Assembly: GCF_900770955.1 (NCBI RefSeq)
Contig: NZ_CAAGLX010000008.1
Coordinates: 1 to 17,104 of the forward strand
Length of the DNA: 17,104 nt
Direction of reading: 5' to 3'
DNA from: an uncultured Phascolarctobacterium sp.
GTDB lineage: Bacteria > Bacillota > Negativicutes > Acidaminococcales > Acidaminococcaceae
The notes below the pieces were generated by a model that was not told the origin of the DNA, did not search any database, and saw only the letters and a list, made by a program, of their open reading frames with translations. This document shows positions 1-5,848 of the stretch, one piece after another (the stretch's first letter is position 1; each line of letters begins with the position of its first letter). Made by a program: the position numbers and the translations under genes.

Positions 1-32
1 ATACCGCCAGTGCAAGGCTGACGGTGGGGAAT

Positions 33-61
33 CGATTACAAATCGTCGCCGTTTGTAATCG
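33..61. repeat. 10-bp perfect inverted repeat upstream of the broken RhuM gene
   Basis: CGATTACAAA (33-42) and TTTGTAATCG (52-61) are perfect inverted copies around a 9-base loop. No T run follows on either strand, so it does not look like a normal terminator. It lies 17 bases before the ATG at 79 and could be an operator or a relic of an adjacent element. An open frame from 2 to 58 (ending QCKADGGESITNRRRL) runs through the left arm and may be the tail of an upstream gene, but it is too short to identify. Confidence 0.45.
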
Positions 62-78
62 GGAAAGGAATTTTACTA

Positions 79-457
79 ATGACTAATATAGTTATTTTTA
101 AAGATGAGCAATTAGAACTGGAAGTTAATATTTCACCTGAAGAAGATACCGTATGGTTATCTTTAGACCAACTCTCAGACCTATTTAACAAAAAATAAAT
201 CAACCATATTCAGACACATAAAAAATATCTTTTCTGAAGGAGAACTAGAACGCCATTCAGTTGTTGCAAATTTTGCAACAACTGCTTCTGATAACAAAAC
301 ATATAGAGTAGACTACTATAACCTTGATGTCATTATCTCCGTTGGCTACCGTGTAAAATCTCCTCGCGGCGTTCTTTTCCGCAAGTGAGCTACCAATATT
401 CTTAAGCAATATTTAACAGCAGGATTTGCAATTAAGCAGTTAAATCGTCAGAGATAA
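79..457 (+). pseudogene. RhuM-family (COG3943, virulence protein RhuM/Fic-associated) gene, disrupted
   Basis: An AAAGGAA ribosome site precedes ATG 79, which opens a frame with the RhuM-like start MTNIVIFKDEQLELEV and WLSLDQLSDLF. The frame ends at TAA 196-198. Removing one A from the A6 run just before it restores NKNKSTIFRHIKNIF, then EGELERHSVVANFATT, YYNLDVIISVGYRVKS and RGVLFRK, which is the conserved RhuM core. This second frame meets TGA at 386-388 where the family has Trp (R-K-W-A-T-N-I-L-K), so TGG has become TGA. Similarity fades after GFAIK near 437 and the frame stops at 455-457. The usual C-terminal half is missing. RhuM proteins are typical cargo of mobile elements and their molecular role is unclear. 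Family assignment is from recognised motifs; the two lesions are read directly. Confidence 0.82.
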
Positions 458-567
458 TATCAGCAACAGTTGCTAAATCCTCTCCAGAAGCTGCCGCCAA
501 GTCTAATAATCCAGGCATCGCACTCATGATTTGGTTTTTCTTCCAACCGGCCATACCTATAAACTTG
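432..567 (-). pseudogene. Fragment of a TP901-type phage tail tape measure gene
   Basis: Read on the minus strand this stretch encodes FIGMAGWKKNQIMSAMPG followed by LLDLAAASGEDLATVADI and ISDDLTA, then TAA at 434-432. This is the most conserved block of TP901-family tape measure proteins (AGWK...LAAASGEDL...SDI..D.LTAFG). Only about 45 residues remain; the frame has stops upstream beyond about 590 and ends where the family continues with FG. It belongs to a different tape measure family branch from the one at 11579-14494, so it is debris of another prophage. Its 3' end meets, and overlaps by up to about 25 bases, the degraded end of the RhuM remnant, which marks a recombination or deletion joint near 432-450. 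Confidence 0.75.
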
Positions 568-614
568 CCTTCTTCCCTATTAAAATGTTATTATATAATA
601 AAGGAGTGATATTT

Positions 615-839
615 ATGGGGGCAATTTTATACTTTGGTTCTTTTATAGTAATTCCTATAGCAGTAATTTGGGCTCTTTATAAATTTCTCGACGCTGTTTC
701 TTATCGCATAGAAAAACATTATGGTATATGTAGATGGGCTTCAGCCAGTAAATATAATGAACCTGATGATTATGATTATAGTGATTTTTGGGTTATATGC
801 TTTATTTTCGCAACAGCATTATTTTTTTACTATCGCTAA
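615..839 (+). CDS. Small two-helix membrane protein, function unknown
   Basis: The protein has 74 residues. I chose ATG 615 because AAAGGAG lies at 599-605 with a normal spacing; the frame is open back to 531 but that part would be translated without a ribosome site. Residues about 2-23 (AILYFGSFIVIPIAVIW) and 58-73 (FWVICFIFATALFFYY) are hydrophobic helices. Between them is a polar segment with YNEPDDYDYSD. It sits between two minus-strand tail gene fragments, so it seems to have been inserted there, and it runs opposite to both. No family was recognised. It may be a cargo gene such as an exclusion or toxin-like membrane peptide, but nothing in the sequence proves it. Confidence 0.6.
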   Translation: MGAILYFGSFIVIPIAVIWALYKFLDAVSYRIEKHYGICRWASASKYNEPDDYDYSDFWVICFIFATALFFYYR

Positions 840-851
840 TATTAACTTCCA

Positions 852-1007
852 CTATTTACAACCAGATAACATTATCTCCGCATACTCACTTAATTCATTC
901 AACGTCATCTCTTCAAAATAATAAATTGGAGTAAAGCTAGCCATGGACATACGTACCATGGCTTCTTTTATTGCTTTGCCGATTTTTCTAATGCATTCTA
1001 AAGCGTT
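852..1007 (-). pseudogene. Possible remnant of a phage tail assembly chaperone C-terminus
   Basis: A minus-strand frame open from 1007 to TAG 854-852 encodes LECIRKIGKAIKEAMVRM then SMASFTPIYYFEEMTLNEL and SEYAEIML. The pattern of a short helix followed by F-x-P-x-x-(F/Y)-x-x-M-T-L-N-E-L resembles the C-terminal part of small tail proteins encoded just before the tape measure gene. Its place, upstream on the same strand of the tape measure fragment at 432-567, fits that order. In the overlapping frame a 22-residue peptide starts after GAAAGGAA and ends ERFRMH, so a single-base frameshift near 1005 may separate the two parts. The match is by pattern only and an unrelated non-coding origin is possible. 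Confidence 0.35.
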
Positions 1008-1087
1008 CTAAATAGGCAGTTGGAGCAAATATTGGACAAAGCAGTATTTTTCTCATTTTCCTTTCACCATTTAAATCTTTAACAAAC

Positions 1088-1114
1088 AAAAAGAACCGCA
1101 TTCTCATGCGGTTC
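1088..1114 (-). terminator. Rho-independent terminator downstream of the tRNA-Pro gene
   Basis: GAACCGCAT (1093-1101) and ATGCGGTTC (1106-1114) form a perfect 9-bp stem with a 4-base loop. On the minus strand the stem is followed directly by five T (complement of AAAAA 1088-1092). It lies 15 bases beyond the CCA end of the minus-strand tRNA-Pro segment, so it is most simply the native terminator of that tRNA. It stayed with the flank when the prophage integrated. Confidence 0.85.
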
Positions 1115-1129
1115 CTGAAGTTTTTAATT

Positions 1130-1174
1130 TGGTCGGGGCGGCGAGATTCGAACTCACGGCCTCTTGTACCCGAA
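1130..1174 (-). other. tRNA-Pro(CGG) 3' fragment, likely prophage attachment site (att)
   Basis: On the minus strand this reads TTCGGGT (anticodon loop, anticodon CGG at 1172-1170), ACAAG (3' anticodon stem), AGGCC (variable loop), GTGAG-TTCGAAT-CTCGC (T arm, fully paired with one G-T), CGCCCCG (3' acceptor strand), discriminator A and encoded CCA. The 5' half is missing: the next bases, CGTTA, do not pair with ACAAG and no D arm or acceptor partner follows. This is the usual footprint of tyrosine-recombinase integration into a tRNA gene, where one junction keeps only the 3' part. Because the missing 5' side faces higher coordinates, the prophage lies to the right and the flank to the left. 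Confidence 0.85.
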
Positions 1175-1388
1175 TAACGCAAAAATGCTGTTTAACACTA
1201 TCAACTAATGCTCTACATCCCTTATTTTACGGCGTTTATGGACATTTCGACACCATACCAAGAACTAGCTAATATTAGCCCAAAAGCATCAAATTAAGTG
1301 ATTTTGTTGACAGATTGTTGACAGTTTTTTCTATACGATAATTGGATAATTATAAAAATTCCCTGCCATATCTCTGCCAATACTTCTG
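1175..1388. other. Non-coding prophage end between att site and endolysin gene
   Basis: No gene is supported in these 214 bases. It is AT-rich and holds a perfect 12-bp palindrome GCTAATATTAGC (1268-1279) and a tandem TTGTTGACAG pair (1304-1324). I see no convincing terminator for the late operon: the stretch downstream of the endolysin stop lacks a GC stem with a T run. The place next to the tRNA fragment fits an attachment region with recombinase arm sites. Confidence 0.5.
1304..1324. repeat. Tandem TTGTTGACAG repeat, candidate integrase arm-type sites
   Basis: TTGTTGACAG occurs at 1304-1313 and 1315-1324, an 11-base period that puts both copies on the same helix face. It is about 130 bases inside the tRNA-derived junction. 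Tyrosine recombinases of tRNA-targeting phages bind short direct repeats at such distances, so arm-site function is a reasonable inference. A diverged copy may exist at about 1189-1205 (minus strand TTGATAGTGTTAAACAG). Confidence 0.45.
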
Positions 1389-1976
1389 TTATGCATCCAA
1401 TAGTTCCCAAGCAATCTCATGTGTAGCCAGATAATTATACGTATTATAGGCGCGACTAGAATATCCCTGACGATACATTGCACCAACGGCTGCTGCCTTA
1501 TAATATTCATCCGCAAACACATCCGCCAGCGCTGACAGATTGTTTACATCATAGCCCCAGCTCTTGCGGTTACGCACAAATACCCTTACCACATTGGTGC
1601 TGGTCGGGCACCACATGCCGGCATAGATAACGCATTTGCTGTCGCTGATGTACGGCATCAGCGCGTCAACATAATCAAGGCAGTCAGCCGCCAGTATCTC
1701 TAGCTGAGCATTTCTGCCTTGCCCGCTATCAAGGACCGCACGCAGCTCCGGCATCTCGCCGGAGTCGACAATGTCGGAGTAAGTCCGGCCAATAAATTTA
1801 CGGCCACCGTCAATCCAGCTCAGAAGATTATCGCCGCGACTGCCCTCCCATTGGCTCACGCCCATGCTCGGATAATTGCCGGCGGTGCTGCAGCTCACCG
1901 AGTCATACGCGCCCTCGATGCCGGTGGCGATGATGCCTGCAGCTACCTCGTGTGCTAAGAGATGTCTGAGGTCCAT
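1389..1976 (-). CDS. Putative endolysin, lysozyme-like peptidoglycan hydrolase
   Basis: The protein has 195 residues. ATG 1976 is preferred because AAGGATG lies just before it; an upstream frame start at 2009 would overlap the holin gene more. It is the last late gene, directly after the holin, the normal place for an endolysin. The N-terminal part has a helix ending IIATGIEGAYDSV, with Glu21 in the position of a catalytic glutamate, then a strand-like YPSMGVSQWEGSRGDNLL. That G-x-x-Q-W segment after an E helix is the pattern of lysozyme/transglycosylase-fold cell-wall enzymes. No amidase or NlpC motif and no signal peptide is visible, so export would need the holin. The C-terminal half is helical with no recognised wall-binding repeat. 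The enzymatic class is inferred from context and pattern. Confidence 0.62.
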   Translation of the reverse strand: MDLRHLLAHEVAAGIIATGIEGAYDSVSCSTAGNYPSMGVSQWEGSRGDNLLSWIDGGRKFIGRTYSDIVDSGEMPELRAVLDSGQGRNAQLEILAADCLDYVDALMPYISDSKCVIYAGMWCPTSTNVVRVFVRNRKSWGYDVNNLSALADVFADEYYKAAAVGAMYRQGYSSRAYNTYNYLATHEIAWELLDA

Positions 1977-1980
1977 TTTA

Positions 1981-2493
1981 TCACATCCTTTTTTTCTTAA
2001 TTGCGTCAATGAGGCCCTGCACGGCCTCTACGCCTGCAGCGTTAAGGTTTTCTACGATTGACAGCAGCTCTGTTGCTGTCAGATAGCCGATAATGGTGCT
2101 CACAGCCCATGTCGGCTTCATCAGTTCGACCATGATAAGGTCAGCGGTCGCTGCTGCCATTACACACAGCAGATACACGGAGATTTTACCGAGAAAACGA
2201 TGTTTCATAACCTCTGATTTAATTTCTCCTGCATTGCGTGCCGCAGGGATGCCGAGAAAAGATTGCAGCAGCGTTGGCTCATGTTTACCTTGCTCAATAA
2301 GGTAATCACGAGCGATTGCAATCCATTTTGTCAGACAATCTAAAAAAACGAGCAAGCTAAATGCGTAGAACAGGATAGCGTGTTTGTGCAGCAGCAGCGT
2401 TAGGATAGCCGCCGCCGAAATTTTATAGCCCCAGCCTGCGTACAGTGTATGCAGCGCACCCGTTGCGCTGTCGAAATATAATTTGTAATTCAA
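1981..2493 (-). CDS. Phage holin, Phage_holin_4 (toxin secretion/phage lysis) type
   Basis: The protein has 170 residues. It opens the inner membrane so that the endolysin encoded next reaches the wall. Hydrophobic segments are at about 24-36 (ISAAAILTLLL), 39-58 (ILFYAFSLLVFLDCLTKWIA) and 105-126 (ISVYLLCVMAAATADLIMVEL), with a further mildly hydrophobic helix near 128-150. The layout, with a D-x-L-T-x-W/A motif after helix 2, a charged middle segment (SEVMKHRFLGKISVYLL) and a polar Lys-rich end (DAIKKKRM), is that of the Phage_holin_4_1 family, where K-x-x-x-Y-L-L before helix 3 is typical. A GGAGGAAAAAA site precedes the ATG. The stop lies four bases before the endolysin ATG, and the endolysin ribosome site is inside the holin reading frame, so the two are coupled. 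Confidence 0.85.
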   Translation of the reverse strand: MNYKLYFDSATGALHTLYAGWGYKISAAAILTLLLHKHAILFYAFSLLVFLDCLTKWIAIARDYLIEQGKHEPTLLQSFLGIPAARNAGEIKSEVMKHRFLGKISVYLLCVMAAATADLIMVELMKPTWAVSTIIGYLTATELLSIVENLNAAGVEAVQGLIDAIKKKRM

Positions 2494-2504
2494 TTTTTTC
2501 CTCC

Positions 2505-2999
2505 TTATAAATTAATATCGTCAATCTCTGCCTTGCTCTGTGCAGCTTCCACCTGCTCTTTAGCTTTACGATAAGCAACATGCAAGGCATTGGAGCGTAC
2601 CGCCACGGCAGCAATAACCATACGCAGGTCATTAGCTGTCACCTTAACATCTTGATTGTCCGCTGTTGTCCAATCAATAGATGCATCAGCTCCCTGTACG
2701 TCAAGGGCAATGATAGCAGCGTTGATTCTATCACGAGCTTTCTCGTCATAGTCATAGCTGTTGCCGTTATATTCGATTGGCTCTACCTCCGCAGTATCGC
2801 GCTGACGCTTTAACTCCAAAATTTTACGTTGTTTAATCGTTTCCAAAGGTTCTTCCTCATAAGCAACAGTAACATTTAATTCGGCTAAGGCTTCGTCACT
2901 AATTGAGAGAGGGATAAAAATGCCGTCTTTGCCTAACGCCTCAGACAACGCGTATAAGCTAGAGTAGGCTTGTTCTTTATATGTATAAGTTGTATTCAT
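2505..2999 (-). CDS. DUF4376-like protein, probable tail fibre assembly chaperone
   Basis: The protein has 164 residues. ATG 2999 is chosen over TTG 3002; GGCGGTGA precedes it. The N-terminus (residues about 1-55) looks like an independent small domain. Residues about 56-105 contain IKQRKILELKRQRDTAEVEP then YNGNSYDYDEKARDRINAAI, the DUF4376 pattern: a long K/R helix, an aromatic strand with F/Y-x-x-D and R-x-x-I. W110 with TTADNQDVKVTANDLRMVI completes it. The C-terminus is a Lys/Glu/Ala helix. Proteins with this domain commonly sit after fibre genes and are annotated as tail fibre assembly proteins. Here it follows the fibre and a small tail-tip gene and precedes lysis, which fits. It could also be a minor structural protein. 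Confidence 0.7.
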   Translation of the reverse strand: MNTTYTYKEQAYSSLYALSEALGKDGIFIPLSISDEALAELNVTVAYEEEPLETIKQRKILELKRQRDTAEVEPIEYNGNSYDYDEKARDRINAAIIALDVQGADASIDWTTADNQDVKVTANDLRMVIAAVAVRSNALHVAYRKAKEQVEAAQSKAEIDDINL

Positions 3000-3010
3000 C
3001 AAATCACCGC

Positions 3011-3451
3011 CTAGTTAAATACAATTTCGACTTTATATTTTTTACCGACGTTAGCAGCAGTAAACATACTTGATATATTTGAGGGTACACGTTGCACGTA
3101 GGTGTAAAAGCCAGTTGTAGCACCTTGATACGATATTTTGCCAACTGCAAGCGGTACAGTAACACCTGTTTCCATAGGAGTAATGTTTAACGAAATCTTA
3201 TAGCTACCGCTCGTGACACCTTCTTCTAGGAAGGCAATGTCAAGCCAACCACCATAATAAGATAACATTACCAAAGTCAAGGCTCTGCTATTGTGCTCAA
3301 CATTGCCTGTAACCTCGCCATAGTTGCCATTATTGCGGCTATACCCATATTGACCGCTTTGCTGCCCCATGGTCATAATAAATACATTCTCGGCAACATC
3401 ACCACCGCTGCCAGCAGATTTTTTAACAAACATCATGCGGTTAAGTCCCAT
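3011..3451 (-). CDS. Small tail-associated protein of unknown function
   Basis: The protein has 146 residues. ATG 3451 is used, with GAGGTGA just before it; a GTG three codons upstream is inside that ribosome site. I do not recognise a family. The sequence is beta-rich and poor in charged helices, with a flexible Gly/Ser part (SAGSGGDVAENVF), an aromatic and Gly-rich stretch (MGQQSGQYGYSRNNGNYGEV) and a C-terminal strand pair ending KKYKVEIVFN. No signal peptide or membrane segment. Its place right after the tail fibre gene (10 bases) and before the fibre assembly protein suggests a fibre-tip or accessory virion protein, for example a receptor-binding head domain encoded as a separate chain. 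That role is inference from position only. Confidence 0.7.
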   Translation of the reverse strand: MGLNRMMFVKKSAGSGGDVAENVFIMTMGQQSGQYGYSRNNGNYGEVTGNVEHNSRALTLVMLSYYGGWLDIAFLEEGVTSGSYKISLNITPMETGVTVPLAVGKISYQGATTGFYTYVQRVPSNISSMFTAANVGKKYKVEIVFN

Positions 3452-3461
3452 AATTGTCACC

Positions 3462-5048
3462 TCATGTCAGCTTATTAGCCTGCACAATGCTGGTCAGGCT
3501 GCCGTAGCTGTCCTTTGTCATAAGGATGTTGAGCAGCAGGCCTGCGCTGGTGATAGCAACATCCGATGCCTCTCCGATATACTTAACCGTGCCGCCGTTG
3601 GTGATGGACAGCGCATAATCACCGCCGGCAGTGATATAGGCTGTAAACACCGTTGACTGATTGCTGCCCAACAGTGCAGAGAGCGTACTCAGGTTAAGAG
3701 TAAACGCTCCTGTTGCATAATAGGACGCGGCTGACGTAGATGGGCTGATGGATGATGTGCTGCTGTTAGGCGTAGTATATTGCTCATACCCAAGAGTCGC
3801 CAAATTAAACGTCTGTTGTGCTCTCCATGTGTTTTGGCCGGATGTTTTGACATAGCCATCCAAAGACTGATGCTGTGTCAGATAGCCACTGTCATTTGTC
3901 AGCTGTGATACTTTTGTTGGAATTGCAGCACGCACAGAGGTGAATTCTTGCTGTACAACTCTGTTCTGAATTGCGTTGGTACTAGTCGATGATAACGCAG
4001 AGTCAACGGTGATGTTTCCACCTGTCCCACCACTAACAGTAATTGTTACATTGCCGTTACTATCCGGTGCAATGTTATTGACAGATTTTACCACACCGCT
4101 CAGCTCGTTTTTAGTAGCATACGTGTTGATTATCACATTGCCAGAGCTGTCTCTTGTCGCATAGGCAGCTATGCCGGTTTTATCAAGTTTATTGTTTACT
4201 GCGCTGTAAACAGCCTTGTTAGCAATCGGGTTATTTGATGTACTTGATAATGTGCTGTCTACAGTAATGTTAGTGCCTGTCCCACCGCCACCGGTGCTAA
4301 TATTGATGTTGCCGTTGGCATCAGGCTCTTGGTTATTAATCGTTTTAACATAGCCGCTGAGGTCTGACTTGCGGGCATAAGTATTGACAATTACATTGCC
4401 GTAACTGTCCTGTGTAGCTTTTGTTGCAGCAGCTGCCGTACCTGTCTTATCCAGCTTATTATTCAAAGCGGCATAAACAGTTTTATTCGCAATAGCATTA
4501 TTGGATGTAGCGGACAACGTAGTATCTACAGTGACGTTTGAGCCACCATCGGCACTGATGTTAACGTTGCCGGCACTGTCAGGCTTCACATTATTGATTG
4601 ACTTCACGTAGCTACTCAGCTCCGTCTTTCGGGCATAGGTGCTGCTGATGATATTACCGGAGCTGTCACGTGCAGCATAGGTTGCAGTACCGTTTTTGTC
4701 CAGCTTATTGTTGAGAGCCTCGTAAATCACTTTGTTTTGGACAGGATTTGTACTTGTGCTCGACAATGTTGTATCTACAGTGATGTTTCCACCTGTCCCA
4801 CCGCCACCACTGCCAACATTAACAGTAACATTACCGTTGCTGTCCGGAGTTATATTGTTGACAGATTTTACATAGGCTCTGCCGTTAGGTATCTGAGCAT
4901 ATAACGCATCAAAGTTGTTCATTATATAGTCCAAGATAGCGTTATTGTCAGAATTAACAAATGGTGTTTTCTTGCCGTAGGCACCGGCGCGAATTATTTG
5001 GTCATATTCATCGCGCAGTTCGCCCGGCTGAAATGCTTGTGGTTTCAT
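3462..5048 (-). CDS. Tail fibre protein built from about 86-residue repeats
   Basis: The protein has 528 residues. ATG 5048 follows AAGGAGG at a normal spacing and gives MKPQAFQPGELRDEYDQI; the frame is open 20 codons further but that region encodes the end of the previous gene. Residues 1-58 form the attachment part. Residues 59-318 are three tandem units of about 86-88 residues, each starting YVKS(V/I)NN-x-x-PD-x-x-GNV, then a Gly-rich linker, NITVDTTLSSTS, a helix ending LNNKLDK and a closing NTYARKSEL. A fourth, partial unit follows from 319. Next comes KVSQLTNDSGYLT, a motif seen in many trimeric fibres, and a Ser/Thr-rich C-terminal domain (about 400-528) that probably contacts the receptor. 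The units suggest a trimeric shaft. Confidence 0.82.
   Translation of the reverse strand: MKPQAFQPGELRDEYDQIIRAGAYGKKTPFVNSDNNAILDYIMNNFDALYAQIPNGRAYVKSVNNITPDSNGNVTVNVGSGGGGTGGNITVDTTLSSTSTNPVQNKVIYEALNNKLDKNGTATYAARDSSGNIISSTYARKTELSSYVKSINNVKPDSAGNVNISADGGSNVTVDTTLSATSNNAIANKTVYAALNNKLDKTGTAAAATKATQDSYGNVIVNTYARKSDLSGYVKTINNQEPDANGNINISTGGGGTGTNITVDSTLSSTSNNPIANKAVYSAVNNKLDKTGIAAYATRDSSGNVIINTYATKNELSGVVKSVNNIAPDSNGNVTITVSGGTGGNITVDSALSSTSTNAIQNRVVQQEFTSVRAAIPTKVSQLTNDSGYLTQHQSLDGYVKTSGQNTWRAQQTFNLATLGYEQYTTPNSSTSSISPSTSAASYYATGAFTLNLSTLSALLGSNQSTVFTAYITAGGDYALSITNGGTVKYIGEASDVAITSAGLLLNILMTKDSYGSLTSIVQANKLT
3950..4874 (-). repeat. Tandem coding repeats in the tail fibre gene (264, 258, 258 bp and a partial unit)
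   Basis: Unit 1 spans 4874-4611, unit 2 4610-4353, unit 3 4352-4095, and a shorter unit starts at 4094 and loses similarity near 3950. The boundaries were set at the Tyr (Val in unit 4) before VKS(V/I)NN. DNA copies differ at many third positions and in some codons, so the duplication is not recent, although blocks such as those for SSGN(V/I)I and LNNKLDK stay close. Such repeats can expand or contract by homologous recombination and change fibre length. Confidence 0.8.
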
Positions 5049-5059
5049 TTGTCGCCTCC

Positions 5060-5848
5060 TTAAAAATTGCTCGCATCTATAAGCAGAAAGCGCCAAGCAC
5101 GTTGCCAAAAGAAAGGTTTACTGTTTGCGAAAGCGCCGTCCGGGTCAAAAAAGCTACCAAAAAAGAACTGTGTATCTCCCAATGTGACTTTGTTAGCAGC
5201 GGTAAACTTAGCGGTACTCATAGTCATGTAAGTGCTTGCGTAGCCGTTCCCTTGATTTTGGTAAATATAAGTGTGACACTGAATGCCGCAAGTACATATG
5301 ACAGCAATTTTTTCTCTGTTTTCAAAGGTAAATTGTTCAGTCTTTCCTTGTGGCTGCGTGTATTTTCCCCAATAGCTTCCCTCGTATTTACCTAGTGCGT
5401 TCATTGGGGGATAATTGCTTGAGAACAACACCTTTCCTTCTTCGGAATAAACTTCCAGCCCGATACCACTTTCCAATGCCTTTATATCATCCACGCCAAA
5501 TATATAAATCTCTAAAGCATCTATAAGTGTTTGGTTGATTGTGAATGTTTCGTTTTCTTCATCGTAATCTAAGGCATTTAACAAAAAAAAGCTAAAATGG
5601 TCACTGCTTTGTGTAAAAGAAAAAGCTACTGTTAAATCTGTGCTTTTACCATTGTTTGCGATTGCTCCAAACAATTCTCCCTCGTTTAATGCAACCGAAA
5701 CGCCCCACGCTCCACTATCCGCAGCCCAATCTTTAGTAACGCCTTCACTTAATAAGGTTAATTTTCTTGTCAAATGAATAGGAGCTTGCTCGTGTGTCGG
5801 CAACAACTCTTTACCATCTTCTGTATAAACATTGAAATCGGCACTCAT
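5060..5848 (-). CDS. Two-unit minor tail protein (DUF6453-like repeats), unknown function
   Basis: The protein has 262 residues. ATG 5848 overlaps the stop of the previous gene as ATGA. It contains two copies of one unit: residues about 4-120 begin DFNVYTEDGKELL, and residues about 128-262 begin GIGLEVYSEEGKVLFSS. Both have a beta-strand, acidic turn, G-K, strand start and run on as beta-rich sequence. The neighbouring gene has a third copy, GIEVYSQEGKTIFST. In the second copy the end (KVTLGDTQFFFGSFF) matches the end of the neighbour (NVVFKGKYYYGVMG). This start pattern resembles DUF6453 proteins found beside central tail fibre genes. Position between the J-like protein and the fibre suggests a tail-tip decoration or fibre-adaptor role; no activity can be named. 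Confidence 0.72.
   Translation of the reverse strand: MSADFNVYTEDGKELLPTHEQAPIHLTRKLTLLSEGVTKDWAADSGAWGVSVALNEGELFGAIANNGKSTDLTVAFSFTQSSDHFSFFLLNALDYDEENETFTINQTLIDALEIYIFGVDDIKALESGIGLEVYSEEGKVLFSSNYPPMNALGKYEGSYWGKYTQPQGKTEQFTFENREKIAVICTCGIQCHTYIYQNQGNGYASTYMTMSTAKFTAANKVTLGDTQFFFGSFFDPDGAFANSKPFFWQRAWRFLLIDASNF

Noticed and set aside
565..599. Promoter TTGCCT ... TATAAT upstream of the small membrane gene
   Set aside because: The spacing is 23 bases and the -10 would overlap the ribosome site, leaving an implausibly short leader.
531..614. Longer start for the small membrane protein
   Set aside because: These codons lie on the antisense of the tape measure fragment and have no ribosome site; ATG 615 has a good one.
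988..1182. Minus-strand open frame overlapping the tRNA fragment and the terminator
   Set aside because: It translates the tRNA T arm and the terminator stem; only the last 22 codons might be coding and they are treated with the chaperone remnant.
1331..1388. Terminator for the late operon after the endolysin gene
   Set aside because: AT-rich with short self-complementary AATTAT words but no GC stem followed by T on the minus strand.
3950..4874. CRISPR-like periodicity
   Set aside because: The repeats are 258-264 bp in frame coding units, not short repeats with unique spacers.
3011..5048. Diversity-generating retroelement variable region in the fibre genes
   Set aside because: No reverse transcriptase, no template repeat and no adenine-biased duplicate ending were seen; the fibre C-terminus lacks a C-type lectin pattern.
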